64,000 nucleotides of DNA. It comes from Anabaena sp. PCC 7108. Lineage in GTDB: Bacteria > Cyanobacteriota > Cyanobacteriia > Cyanobacteriales > Nostocaceae. The stretch covers positions 3,243,321-3,307,320 of the forward strand of contig NZ_KB235896.1 in assembly GCF_000332135.1 (NCBI RefSeq). The letters run 5' to 3'. Shown in pieces: positions 1-7,355 of this stretch. Position numbers and translations under genes: made by a program. The notes below the pieces were generated by a model. The model was given only the letters and a program-made list of their open reading frames with translations, was not told the origin of the DNA and searched no databases. Numbering within the stretch: position 1 is the first letter of the stretch; each line of letters starts with the position of its first letter.

Positions 1-4
1 TGAC

Positions 5-613
5 CTAACCAATGTTGATTTTCTCTTCTGGGGGATTGCCACCACGACTGCCAAGTTTGACTCTCTGCATTAGTGATTGGCGTTTCTCCCGAACAGATTG
101 CTGAATTGCCTGTCGCTCGGATTGCACCTTCTCGCGGCTGGTAATATCAGCAATTTTGTTCTGATGACGAAACAATTCAGCCTGTAAGTCATGCTGCAAG
201 GTAGTAGCAATTTCAGTTAGAGCATTTTTACGTTTAGCTTCCAGTCTGGTTCTATCACTTCTATCTTGAGCGTCAATTAGTTCCATTCCAGCGCCAAATT
301 CAGAATCTAATTTCCTAATTTTGGCTAGGGAATCAGCAACTTTAGAACTGAATTTTTTACGTAATTCTGTCCATTTGACTTGACCGTCACTCATCTTTTC
401 CATTGCATCAAAATACTTTTCAGCGTTGGATAGAAAAGGGTCAATGTAAGATGCTATCTGGTCAGAATCGTGTGCCATGTCAGCAAACTTTTCAAGGTTG
501 GCGACATCACACAGGTAATCAAGAATATTCTCTTCAACTCCTCCCCACTCACGGGCTTTTTGGTCAATGTGTTCGGAATAGCCGAATGTGGGATTAATTA
601 TTCTGAAGTCCAT
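5..613 (-). CDS. Hypothetical coiled-coil protein
   Basis: This 202-residue protein is not recognised. It is highly charged, with a long helical, coiled-coil-like stretch from about residue 75 to 190 rich in K, R, E and Q, and a basic, glycine-containing tail. There is no signal peptide or membrane segment. It is the last gene visible in the leftward run of small genes of the nifD element and lies 14 bp after a 45-codon gene, so it is probably cotranscribed with it. Length and composition would suit a structural, scaffold or DNA-associated phage-type protein, but nothing in the sequence fixes a function. Confidence 0.6.
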   Translation of the reverse strand: MDFRIINPTFGYSEHIDQKAREWGGVEENILDYLCDVANLEKFADMAHDSDQIASYIDPFLSNAEKYFDAMEKMSDGQVKWTELRKKFSSKVADSLAKIRKLDSEFGAGMELIDAQDRSDRTRLEAKRKNALTEIATTLQHDLQAELFRHQNKIADITSREKVQSERQAIQQSVREKRQSLMQRVKLGSRGGNPPEEKINIG

Positions 614-627
614 GATTAATCACTCCA

Positions 628-765
628 TTAAAGTCCGTTGGCTTTTTTAACTTTCTTGATAAACTCGTCAAAACTTTCTTGGTTAGTTGACGGTTTTTTC
701 TTGGGGGGTGATCCGATAACTTTTTGAATGAATTGATCAAATGTTTCTTTATTTGATTTGGTCAT
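628..765 (-). CDS. 45-residue protein with a duplicated motif
   Basis: This is a short reading frame of 45 codons starting with MTKSNKETFDQFIQKV. The motif TFDQFIQKVIG recurs as SFDEFIKKVKK about 23 residues later, so the protein consists of two similar amphipathic helices joined by a basic, proline-containing linker (SPPKKKPSTN). Its start lies inside the end of the upstream ASCH gene (17-bp overlap) and its stop is 14 bp before the coiled-coil gene, which supports translational coupling. No family is recognised. The internal repeat and tight packing make it more than a chance frame, but expression is not shown. Confidence 0.55.
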   Translation of the reverse strand: MTKSNKETFDQFIQKVIGSPPKKKPSTNQESFDEFIKKVKKANGL

Positions 766-1171
766 ACTCAACCTCAAAAAGTTTTTGCTGTCCTCTAACA
801 GGGAAAGGAGTTATAGGGGTAATATCTCCAAACATCCAGGCATAACGTCCAATCTCCCAATTACCGCAGGCAATTTCTATGTCTGACTGTTTATCAATTA
901 ATGTTTTAGTCATTTTGATGCAGTCAATCAAGCTAACTTTTGCTACCGCATACCCGCGCGGTAAATCTTTGTATGGAACAGGTTTGGACTCTGAAAGCAT
1001 TGGAATACTAGGAAGTGAATAGTAATAATCTTGGTATTCCATGTTCATTGTTTTTGAAGCACAGATTAATAAGTCACCTCTATAATCTGTGTACCAAAAA
1101 CGTGTTTCCACGGTCTTGACTTTTAATGCAACCAAAGAAGCCCAGGGTTGCCAAAGGCTTATTGCTTTCAT
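749..1171 (-). CDS. ASCH domain protein
   Basis: This 140-residue protein begins MKAISLWQPWASLVALKVKT, the start typical of ASCH-domain proteins (PUA-like beta barrel thought to bind RNA or modified nucleotides). It continues with the expected ETRxWxTxYRGxLxIxAxK pattern at residues 22-40. The family occurs widely on phages and mobile elements, and some members act on modified nucleosides; which substrate this one uses cannot be read. The start overlaps the stop of the upstream DUF5131-like gene (ATGA type), so the two are translated together, a pairing common on phage DNA. Confidence 0.8.
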   Translation of the reverse strand: MKAISLWQPWASLVALKVKTVETRFWYTDYRGDLLICASKTMNMEYQDYYYSLPSIPMLSESKPVPYKDLPRGYAVAKVSLIDCIKMTKTLIDKQSDIEIACGNWEIGRYAWMFGDITPITPFPVRGQQKLFEVEYDQIK

Positions 1172-1515
1172 GCCGGAAACTCCCTAACTTGTAAATAAAG
1201 AGGGAAGTTTTTGATATTCCCAAATTTCTTATCCCTACCCTTATCAAGTCCAGGTGCGCGGTATTCGTAAGATAAATCACCCATTGAGCAAGTGAAAATT
1301 CTCTTGGTTGATTTCCACTTGAAAGGCTTGTCAAATTGGCTTGGGACTAACTGAATTGTCCCATCCCATTCTTTAACCTTTTGGTATTGGGTAAATTGTT
1401 GAAGCCTACCACTTGCAGCCTGAGTTGCTGCATAACAATTTTTACAACCCGCTGAGATTCGACTACAGCCTACCACAGGGTTCCATGTTTCATCACACCA
1501 TTCAATCTTGCTCAT
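1168..1515 (-). CDS. Truncated DUF5131 (phage Gp37/Gp68-like) protein
   Basis: The first 85 or so residues match the DUF5131/Gp37-Gp68 family, a radical-SAM-like group of phages and mobile elements. They contain the opening MSKIEWCDETWNPVVGCSRI, the cysteine cluster C-x6-C-x2-C followed by YA, and the later segment KRIFTCSMGDLS. Family members are usually 230 residues or more, while this one ends at 115 with an unrelated tail. The C-terminal half has therefore been lost, by deletion or by fusion to other sequence. It overlaps the ASCH gene by 4 bp and is probably a remnant, although the frame itself is open. Confidence 0.65.
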   Translation of the reverse strand: MSKIEWCDETWNPVVGCSRISAGCKNCYAATQAASGRLQQFTQYQKVKEWDGTIQLVPSQFDKPFKWKSTKRIFTCSMGDLSYEYRAPGLDKGRDKKFGNIKNFPLYLQVREFPA

Positions 1516-1672
1516 CTAATTTCCACTCAAGGTATGTAAGGGCTGTTTCTGCATCCTCAATTTTCAGATCGGGTTCGTAACCGTTTTCTTGAATTTCTGA
1601 ATATTCAGGATGCTCTTTAATGTCGTTGAGCAAGGATTCAACTTCTCTAATCAGATTTATGAGCGGTATCAT
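1502..1672 (-). CDS. Small acidic hypothetical protein (56 aa)
   Basis: A 56-codon frame begins MIPLINLIREVESLLNDIKE and ends LEWKLDEQD. It is acidic and predicted helical. It overlaps the end of the gene upstream by 26 bp and the beginning of the DUF5131-like gene downstream by 14 bp, continuing the overlapping chain of this operon. No family is recognised; the composition recalls small phage accessory proteins. Confidence 0.5.
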   Translation of the reverse strand: MIPLINLIREVESLLNDIKEHPEYSEIQENGYEPDLKIEDAETALTYLEWKLDEQD

Positions 1673-1922
1673 TTTGGGTAATATCTAAAAGCCAATTAGT
1701 GAGCCATTCATCTAATTCATTTTCGGTGGATTTAAGGAGCAAAGCGGCTGCTTCTTGCCCTACCTGTGTCATCCAATCCCTTGGTTTACCACCAAGATGA
1801 ATAGCTATGTGTTGAGAAAACAGTACAAATGCTACTGCATAATATAGGGTTTCTCGGTTTAGTTTGTTGCGCTTGATTTTGCGCCCAGAACCTCTATGTA
1901 ATATCAAAGGAGTTGATGTCAT
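1647..1922 (-). CDS. Hypothetical protein (91 aa)
   Basis: This 91-residue protein is unrecognised. The first 25 residues are basic (HRGSGRKIKRNKLNR), followed by a moderately hydrophobic stretch with aromatic residues (LYYAVAFVLFSQHIAIHLGG) and an amphipathic C-terminal helix (DEWLTNWLLDI). A single membrane-associated helix is possible but not clear. Its ATG overlaps the stop of the upstream 73-codon gene by 4 bp, so it belongs to the same transcript. Confidence 0.55.
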   Translation of the reverse strand: MTSTPLILHRGSGRKIKRNKLNRETLYYAVAFVLFSQHIAIHLGGKPRDWMTQVGQEAAALLLKSTENELDEWLTNWLLDITQNDTAHKSD

Positions 1923-2140
1923 TTGGTTTCAAGAACTGAGTTAAGTAATTTGGCTTTAGCTTTAGCTTTTTTCTCGGTCAAGTTGCGCTGGATTGTTTCT
2001 GGAGTTGATGATTCAGTTAGTTTGAAATAGATATCCCAGCTTTTACCGGTTTGACATTTGAAGGCAGAAAAGCCTTGAGGTAAGTTTTTTCTGGCTTCAT
2101 AGTAAGCAACCGAATCCCAGATAGATGCTTCTTTCATCAC
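1919..2140 (-). CDS. Hypothetical protein (73 aa)
   Basis: This is a 73-residue soluble protein with a central beta-like segment (SAFKCQTGKSWDIYFKL) and a lysine/alanine-rich C-terminal helix (TEKKAKAKAKLLNSVLETK). No known family is evident. It is linked by ATGA overlaps to genes on both sides, so it is very likely translated as part of the same operon. Function unknown. Confidence 0.55.
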   Translation of the reverse strand: MMKEASIWDSVAYYEARKNLPQGFSAFKCQTGKSWDIYFKLTESSTPETIQRNLTEKKAKAKAKLLNSVLETK

Positions 2141-2265
2141 ATATTAGTGGCGTAAAGTTTGAAACTTTGGTGGCAGGTTTCGCACCTGTAGAAATTCCAA
2201 TTTTCTTTGGACTTGTAAAAAGTTAGGGTATTTTTACAGTCCGGGCATCTCTTTTTAGTTTTCAT
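2137..2265 (-). CDS. Zinc-ribbon mini-protein (42 aa)
   Basis: A 42-codon frame carries two CxxC knuckles, CPDC at residues 7-10 and CETC at about 28-31, separated by 17 residues with aromatic positions (LTFYKSKENWNFYRC). This is the classic zinc-ribbon pattern used to bind nucleic acid or protein partners. The gene overlaps its neighbours at both ends, by 4 bp downstream and 11 bp upstream. The regular cysteine spacing and packing support a real gene. The partner is unknown; phage-coded transcription or replication accessory factors often look like this. Confidence 0.65.
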   Translation of the reverse strand: MKTKKRCPDCKNTLTFYKSKENWNFYRCETCHQSFKLYATNM

Positions 2266-2467
2266 TGCAGAACCACTCACGAAATAGGTCTTTATAACTA
2301 CCCAATAACCAATCAAGACCGGATATTCTGCCTGCTATAAAGCAGAGGTGGCAGAGTAAAAGTAGCTGGAATAATTCAGCGAGGAACTTCATTGAGTGGG
2401 GGAGTATTAGCCATACTGCGAGTCCAAATGCGGCTGAAATTGTTAGTGATAGTGAGGTTTTAATCAT
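2255..2467 (-). CDS. Small two-helix membrane protein (70 aa)
   Basis: The 70-residue product contains two hydrophobic segments, about residues 5-25 and 29-50, followed by a short polar tail (YKDLFREWFCNEN). This suggests a hairpin-like inner-membrane protein. The start codon overlaps the stop of the upstream acidic gene (ATGA). The size and position in a phage-like operon would suit a holin-type or superinfection-exclusion protein, but no family-specific motif is visible. Confidence 0.5.
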   Translation of the reverse strand: MIKTSLSLTISAAFGLAVWLILPHSMKFLAELFQLLLLCHLCFIAGRISGLDWLLGSYKDLFREWFCNEN

Positions 2468-2664
2468 GGCTGACAGTCTTTATCTTTTAGGGGTAAAAGG
2501 CTAAAGGAACCTTCTTTAATATGTGTCTGCGAGTCAGGAGGCAGAACGTCTAAGATTAGCTCATCAAGAAGTTCTTCAGCCTCATCATCGTCGTAGCCTT
2601 CAAAATGTACTTCTGCTTCAGGTGGAAGCTTGGACAATCTTTCAATCAATTCCTGTACTGTCAT
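2464..2664 (-). CDS. Small acidic protein (66 aa)
   Basis: The start is placed at an internal ATG with a GGAG Shine-Dalgarno 7 bases before it, rather than 11 codons further out. The product then begins MTVQELIERLSKLPPEAEVH. The middle is very acidic (DDDEAEELLDELILDVLPPD), and the opening resembles small phage/plasmid proteins in which TVQELIExLxKLPPDxEV precedes a short beta domain. It is probably the first gene of the leftward run, following the XRE regulator after a gap of about 220 bp. Function unknown; an acidic DNA-mimic role would be speculation. Confidence 0.55.
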   Translation of the reverse strand: MTVQELIERLSKLPPEAEVHFEGYDDDEAEELLDELILDVLPPDSQTHIKEGSFSLLPLKDKDCQP

Positions 2665-2886
2665 TTCATCTCCACAAAATGTATGTCTGCATTGCATCCA
2701 TGCAAAAGCTAAGGGTCACTCAACCGCAAGCAGGTCTTTGATATTCGCTCAATGCTGGAGGGCTGCTATCTCCTCCTGTTATGCAGTTGTTGGTAATTAG
2801 TTGCTGGGATTAGACGTTGATTAGGCGCTGGCAGATCGTTGTTCTAGGAGGCTGCCATCTCTCCGGTTTTTGCGCTGTTTGTCCGT
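2665..2886. other. Leader between regulator and small-gene operon, with repeated GGAG motif
   Basis: No gene is seen here. Two copies of a related motif lie 90 bp apart: GGAGGGCTGCTATCTCCTCC at 2757-2776 (ends pair as GGAGG/CCTCC) and GGAGGCTGCCATCTCTCC at 2847-2864. In the direction of the operon they read GGAG-GATRGCAGCC-CTCC. They may be protein-binding sites, attenuating hairpins or ribosome-binding decoys of the leftward transcript. Confidence 0.4.
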
Positions 2887-3102
2887 CTAAACCACAGATT
2901 CATTTGATGTGTAGACATTTTTCTCAAAAGCTTCTATCAAGTCATCGAGCGTACATTGATAGATGTCACACAGCTTTTTCATCTTGGATGGGGGTAGGTG
3001 TGGAACGCCTCCTTTTTCCCATGCCCCAACCGTTTGAGTGCGGATGTCTAATTCTTGAGCTACTTTTCTTTGAGTCAAGTTAACTCGTTTCCTAAGTGAC
3101 AT
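2887..3102 (-). CDS. XRE-family HTH regulator
   Basis: This is a lambda-repressor-like helix-turn-helix protein (LTQRKVAQELDIRTQTVGAWEKG, then a third helix ending CDIYQCTLDDLIEAF). The start was moved to the second ATG, giving 71 residues, because the TATAAT box abuts the first ATG and transcription would begin inside the longer version; a GGAAG lies upstream of the chosen ATG. Such proteins repress their own promoter and early genes of phages and plasmids. An imperfect inverted repeat overlaps the -35 region, which fits autorepression. It likely controls the small-gene operon that follows. Confidence 0.8.
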   Translation of the reverse strand: MSLRKRVNLTQRKVAQELDIRTQTVGAWEKGGVPHLPPSKMKKLCDIYQCTLDDLIEAFEKNVYTSNESVV

Positions 3103-3135
3103 TGGCGTTAAGACTTCCTTTTTGCCTTCTCTCAT

Positions 3136-3164
3136 ATTATAATCAAAAGGTGCGATTAACGCAA
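3136..3164 (-). promoter_or_regulatory. Sigma70-type promoter of the XRE gene
   Basis: Reading the minus strand there is a -35 TTGCGT, a 17-base spacer and a consensus -10 TATAAT. Spacing is ideal. The predicted start of transcription falls after the upstream ATG of the XRE frame, which decides the start codon used. Confidence 0.7.
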
Positions 3165-3166
3165 CC
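3149..3166. promoter_or_regulatory. Putative operator (imperfect inverted repeat)
   Basis: GGTGCGATTAACGCAACC has arms GGTGCG and CGCAACC around an AT-rich centre and covers the -35 and upstream spacer of the XRE promoter. A related half-site, GATGCGCTAACC, follows at about 3176-3187. This is the expected layout for repressor self-regulation; the assignment is inferred. Confidence 0.45.
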
Positions 3167-3205
3167 CTTAAACAGGATGCGCTAACCGGATATTTACTAA
3201 ACTAC

Positions 3206-3238
3206 GGTAAGCAGGTCTGCCAAACAATCCTGCTTACC
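3206..3238. repeat. 10-bp stem inverted repeat
   Basis: GGTAAGCAGG and CCTGCTTACC form a perfect 10-bp stem around a 13-base loop. There is no T-run on either side, so it is more likely an operator, origin-type structure or RNA element than a simple terminator. A related AGCAGGTT/AACCTGCC stem lies about 550 bp to the right, on the other side of the KGK gene. Confidence 0.5.
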
Positions 3239-3341
3239 TTACACAATCTCACAAAACCTCAACAGTAGCGAAAGCTTGTGTCAGTGAGAGTTTCCGGCAC
3301 ATCAGTTAGTACCTACAAGTAGTGGATGAGACACGAGTGCT

Positions 3342-3372
3342 AAAAAAGAAACCCGCCTATCTGGAGGCGGGT
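3342..3372 (-). terminator. Rho-independent terminator after KGK gene
   Basis: On the minus strand CCCGCC-TCCAGATA-GGCGGG is followed directly by TTTCTTTTTT. This is a GC-rich hairpin plus T-run 29 bp after the stop codon of the KGK-domain gene. Confidence 0.8.
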
Positions 3373-3400
3373 AATCAAATCAAGGAGGTGTCCCGTGTAA

Positions 3401-3751
3401 TTATTCGTTTTTCAGCAGTTCGGCTCTCAGGTCATCTAAAGGTGATTCTGGTTTTACTGGTGGGAGTGAAACGGATTCTGGTTCGTCAGGGATAAATTCA
3501 AACTCCATCCTTAACTTCACCTTGCCTTTGCGCCATCCACCACCATTGATGGATAAAAACTCGCAAGCAGCACCCTCTCTTACCAGGTAAGTGACTAATT
3601 GACCGCCATCTCGATTTCCATTAGCAGTATCTGCTATCTCTTTCAATACCGCACTTACCTTACCTGTTGACAAATCCCAGCCGCCGGGGCTTTGCGGGAA
3701 ATTTATAACATCATCATCACTCGGTGTAACCATTGCCTGAGTTTGCTCCAA
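3401..3751 (-). CDS. KGK-domain protein
   Basis: The 116-residue protein contains the feature of the cyanobacterial KGK family near residues 66-90: an SINGGGWRKGKVKLRMEFEF segment followed by PDEPES. An acidic, proline-rich tail follows. KGK proteins are small, cyanobacteria-specific and of unknown function, often found near mobile or regulatory genes. It is expressed alone, with its own terminator downstream and the plus-strand replication genes diverging upstream. Confidence 0.7.
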   Translation of the reverse strand: MEQTQAMVTPSDDDVINFPQSPGGWDLSTGKVSAVLKEIADTANGNRDGGQLVTYLVREGAACEFLSINGGGWRKGKVKLRMEFEFIPDEPESVSLPPVKPESPLDDLRAELLKNE

Positions 3752-3761
3752 TTAACAACAA

Positions 3762-3788
3762 AGCAGGTTGGCTGCAACTAACCTGCCT
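3762..3788. repeat. Inverted repeat between divergent genes
   Basis: AGCAGGTT and AACCTGCC(T) form an 8-bp stem with a 10-base loop in the divergent region between the KGK gene and the plus-strand genes. It shares the AGCAGG core with the stem at 3206-3238, so both could be bound by the same factor. Confidence 0.4.
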
Positions 3789-3823
3789 TACCCAATATTC
3801 CCATTGCCGATCACAAATAACCA

Positions 3824-4120
3824 ATGAATAAATCAGCCATCATCCCCATCCTTGAAAGAATCTCCGCCAACAAAGACGGCAACAACCTCACACACTCGAA
3901 AGTAAGAGTCTTGGCATACGGAATCTTGTTCATCCTGGACGACATAATTGATATCGCCTCACAGCACCGAGAAGAAATTGAAGCGTTCCTCAAGATGCTC
4001 ACAAAATTTGGAATTCCCCATCATGCCAGATGTTATTTAGCACACGAGGCGCTGGCCCTGGTCAAGAAGGACGACGGCACAAAAAAGTTCATGGGGTCAA
4101 CAAGCCCGACGAACTTTTAA
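3824..4120 (+). CDS. Hypothetical helical protein (98 aa)
   Basis: This 98-residue, mostly helical protein has no recognised motif. It lies 72 bp upstream of the primase-helicase gene on the same strand and is likely cotranscribed with it. On satellite-like elements the gene before the primase often encodes a regulator or replication accessory, but there is no clear HTH here. The C-terminus (KKDDGTKKFMGSTSPTNF) looks disordered. Confidence 0.5.
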   Translation: MNKSAIIPILERISANKDGNNLTHSKVRVLAYGILFILDDIIDIASQHREEIEAFLKMLTKFGIPHHARCYLAHEALALVKKDDGTKKFMGSTSPTNF

Positions 4121-4192
4121 CATCGGAGCCTGACCCCGACGACATCCCCTTTTAGGCAGACATTCACTCTTAAAAATAACGGAGACGGTATA

Positions 4193-7100
4193 ATGGTTAC
4201 AACCAAGAAAAAAGCCAGGGGAATTAGCAGTTCACCTGACAACAAAAACGATATTAATGATGATGTAATTATAACAGAAAAAGACTCACAAAGCCTTTCT
4301 GAAGTAGTCACTTTACCGCGAAACAGATTTGCATCACTCGAAGATTTTAAAACATTTATTATAGATTCATTCACTAACGGTAGTGCCATAACTATGGAGC
4401 TACTGCTTGAGTGTGTAGAGTTTCATGAAGACGTAGAAACCACATCTTGGGGAGATGTAGAAACCCCTATACATGAGGAATTGGGCTGGTACTTTACAAG
4501 ATTTGGGCATCAGTGTAGAGAGCCAATATACGCCGCATTCCTAAGAAATGAAGATGGTAGTTTGTGGCAGGCAATAGTTAGCATTTGGGACGAAGACCGC
4601 CAAAGACCCTACAAATATTTAGCACCTAAAGGCAACGGTGATAGATCATTTTTACCACCAATCCCAACAAGCATCAGAAAAAAGATTGCATCTAGATACG
4701 GCGTAGATATTCCTCTAGATGGTAGTTTTTGGGAATGGCTTAGTACCGCCAAGATTCCCAGGATTGTTTCTGAGGGAGGCAAGAAAAGTTTATCAGCATT
4801 GTCTCAAGGATATGTAACCATTGCACTTTATGGGTGTCGCTGCGGTGGTGGTAAATCTAAAGATGATGATGGTATAGATTTAGAACCGCGACTAACTGAC
4901 GATTTAAAACAGCTTGCTTATGAAGCTTCCATTTGGCTTTTCGCAATGGATAGGGATGATAAGCACAAAGCCAAAGTCTCTGTCACCAAAGGCAAGAAAA
5001 GATTATCAGATGCCTTGAAAATTGCTTGTAACCCATACTTAGAAGATATATTTTGGCGACCTGAGCAAGGGAAGGGAATTGATGATTTAATTGTTAATTC
5101 AGGTTCAGGAGCTTTTGACCGTGCGTACTCCGACGCTGTTGCTAGGTTAGAAAAAACATTTAAATCTGGAAGTCCAAATAATAACGAACCAGAGAAGCAT
5201 AAGAATCCACCACCGGATCAAATGGCCAAAGAAATAGCTGAAGATTATCGCCACATTATCTCCTTCAACGATGAAACTAAATCATGGATGAGATATGAGG
5301 CTGATGCCAATGGTGTATGGTCTCCAGAATCTAACGAGTATATGGAGGCTGTGGTTTACAAAATCTTAGGAGAGAAAGGCGCGTATAATTTTGGGGCTGA
5401 TTGTGTTAGCAACATTTTAAAATTACTTCGCCATGAATTAATTGAACGTCGGTGGAATGAATTTGATTCCCGTGAATTTTTACCATTTGAGAACGGGGTG
5501 TTGGAAATTGTCAATGGGAAGTTACATAAACACGCACCAGGATTTAGACTTACTTGGAGTTTACCAAGGTCTTATTCTGAGATTGCTGGTAATTGGAATA
5601 ATATTAATAATTTCCTGGAACACCTATCAGACGGTAATCCTGATGTCAAAGAATTATTAATTTGTTACTGCAACGCCGTCATCAAAGGACGGTACGATTT
5701 GCAGAAATTTATGCACTTAATTGGACTGGGTGGAACAGGTAAAGGAACATTTACCCGACTCGTAACTGAATTAATTGGTGAACAAAATACCCTAGTAACT
5801 AATTTACCAATTTGGTGTACGAATCAATTTGAAGGTGCTAACGCCTTCGGTAAACGTTTAGTAATCTTCCCAGAGGAAGACCCATTCAAAGGTTCAATTG
5901 GTAGATTTTTAAGTTTGACAGGTGGTGACAAAGTTAGGGCTGAAGAAAAGCGTAAAAAATCTTTCAACTTTGACTACAAGGGCATGACCTTAGTTTGCTC
6001 TAACTTCCCAATTTTTAGCGGTGGCAGTAGCAGCCGTGCCAAACGTCGAACAATCACAGTTCCCTGTAACAAACGAGTTGTAGAAACTCAACGCCGGGAA
6101 TTATCAAGAGAATTTGAACCTGAGTTATCAGCCTTTACCAATTACTTACTCTCCATACCAGATGCTCGCGTGAGTGCTGTTCTCAAAGGCGAGAAGGAAA
6201 TAGTTACCTGTACCCTGGAATTCTGGGACAACCAAATGAAAGGTGATTCTGTCAGCAGTTGGATCAATGACTGCATTGTCTATGACCCCACCGCTTTAAC
6301 TCCAATTGGCAATGACAGAAATGAAGGTAACAACGGTACACCATACACTTTGTTTGGTTCTTACGTTCGCCATTGCCTAAACTCCGGTGGTTCCCCAAAA
6401 AGCAGTAGAACTTTCTCCCCAGACTTGATTGAAACTTGTCACACCATTCTCAATTGTCCAGTGATAAAGGAGGTCAACTACAAAGGTAGCTTTATCAGGG
6501 GTTTAAGGCTTCGCGTACCTGGTCTAGACGACAATATCCCCACTTACGATCACTGGCTAATTCAAAGAATATCCGCAGAAGATATTAAACCTGGTGGATT
6601 GCCTGGTGGATTGCCTGGTGGATTGCCTGGTGGGTCAAATGCCTTACCAGACAAGGAACCTGGTGGAACTGGTGGATTAACCCCCACCTTTACAGATATC
6701 CCAGAGAATATTTCTGATATATATGTCGAAGCATCTACAGCAGTGAAAACAATCCCTAGTACTCAGTCCCTACCCCTTGATCAACAATTTCCCCTTGGTA
6801 GTTGGGTGGCAGCGATGAACGTTGCAGGCGAAGTTGTTGGTTATGTCGAACCTGATTCTGTGCAGTTGGCGCGTGACGGGAATATCATCGGGCTTTACCA
6901 CCGCTCAATCTGTGAGGTAAAACCTGTTATCGATCGGCCCAAAGAAATGGAAATAGACATTGTTAAAGGCTGTCCGCACTTACAGGTAGATGGGGTTTAC
7001 TACTCGGCAAAGGAGAATGTGGGAATATTCAAAATCAAAAAAATACTTTCCACAAAGCATGATGTCATCGGGATAACACCTGGAATTTCTTCATCTGAAA

Positions 7101-7303
7101 TATCTATAAAAATGATGAACATCGTAGCTGTTAGGCAATCTCCCTTGACCTCTCTTGTCGTTGGCGATCAAGTAGAAATTATTAATGGTACGAACAATGG
7201 GAAAAAGGGAGTAATCACAAGAATTGATAGTGTAGTTTGGGTTCAGTTGCCAAGTAAATTTTCGGCGTTTAGCTTTTACTCTCATCATTTGAGGAAAATA
7301 TGA
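4193..7303 (+). CDS. P4/D5-type primase-helicase (DUF3854-like N-terminus)
   Basis: This 1036-residue protein combines a cyanobacterial DUF3854/toprim-like region with a superfamily 3 helicase of the P4/D5 type. The acidic WLFAMDRDDK motif lies near residue 250. Walker A GLGGTGKGTF lies near 512 and Walker B RLVIFPEED near 557, followed by an LTGGDKVRAEEKRK sensor region and VCSNFPIF near 605. A low-complexity GGLPGGLPGG linker near 800 leads to a C-terminal half with a KOW-like motif near 990. Proteins of this class prime and unwind DNA for plasmids and phage satellites. An intact copy implies that the excised nifD element can, or once could, replicate on its own. Confidence 0.85.
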   Translation: MVTTKKKARGISSSPDNKNDINDDVIITEKDSQSLSEVVTLPRNRFASLEDFKTFIIDSFTNGSAITMELLLECVEFHEDVETTSWGDVETPIHEELGWYFTRFGHQCREPIYAAFLRNEDGSLWQAIVSIWDEDRQRPYKYLAPKGNGDRSFLPPIPTSIRKKIASRYGVDIPLDGSFWEWLSTAKIPRIVSEGGKKSLSALSQGYVTIALYGCRCGGGKSKDDDGIDLEPRLTDDLKQLAYEASIWLFAMDRDDKHKAKVSVTKGKKRLSDALKIACNPYLEDIFWRPEQGKGIDDLIVNSGSGAFDRAYSDAVARLEKTFKSGSPNNNEPEKHKNPPPDQMAKEIAEDYRHIISFNDETKSWMRYEADANGVWSPESNEYMEAVVYKILGEKGAYNFGADCVSNILKLLRHELIERRWNEFDSREFLPFENGVLEIVNGKLHKHAPGFRLTWSLPRSYSEIAGNWNNINNFLEHLSDGNPDVKELLICYCNAVIKGRYDLQKFMHLIGLGGTGKGTFTRLVTELIGEQNTLVTNLPIWCTNQFEGANAFGKRLVIFPEEDPFKGSIGRFLSLTGGDKVRAEEKRKKSFNFDYKGMTLVCSNFPIFSGGSSSRAKRRTITVPCNKRVVETQRRELSREFEPELSAFTNYLLSIPDARVSAVLKGEKEIVTCTLEFWDNQMKGDSVSSWINDCIVYDPTALTPIGNDRNEGNNGTPYTLFGSYVRHCLNSGGSPKSSRTFSPDLIETCHTILNCPVIKEVNYKGSFIRGLRLRVPGLDDNIPTYDHWLIQRISAEDIKPGGLPGGLPGGLPGGSNALPDKEPGGTGGLTPTFTDIPENISDIYVEASTAVKTIPSTQSLPLDQQFPLGSWVAAMNVAGEVVGYVEPDSVQLARDGNIIGLYHRSICEVKPVIDRPKEMEIDIVKGCPHLQVDGVYYSAKENVGIFKIKKILSTKHDVIGITPGISSSEISIKMMNIVAVRQSPLTSLVVGDQVEIINGTNNGKKGVITRIDSVVWVQLPSKFSAFSFYSHHLRKI
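6590..6634 (+). repeat. 12-bp in-frame tandem repeat in primase gene
   Basis: CCTGGTGGATTG occurs three times perfectly and a fourth time partially, encoding GGLPGGLPGG-type linker sequence. The repeat is in frame, so slippage would change linker length without breaking the protein. Confidence 0.9.
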
Positions 7304-7355
7304 CGGTTTGCGTCCAGTAGTAAAATGGCAGTAATAGAACAAGTGAAGGTGAGTT

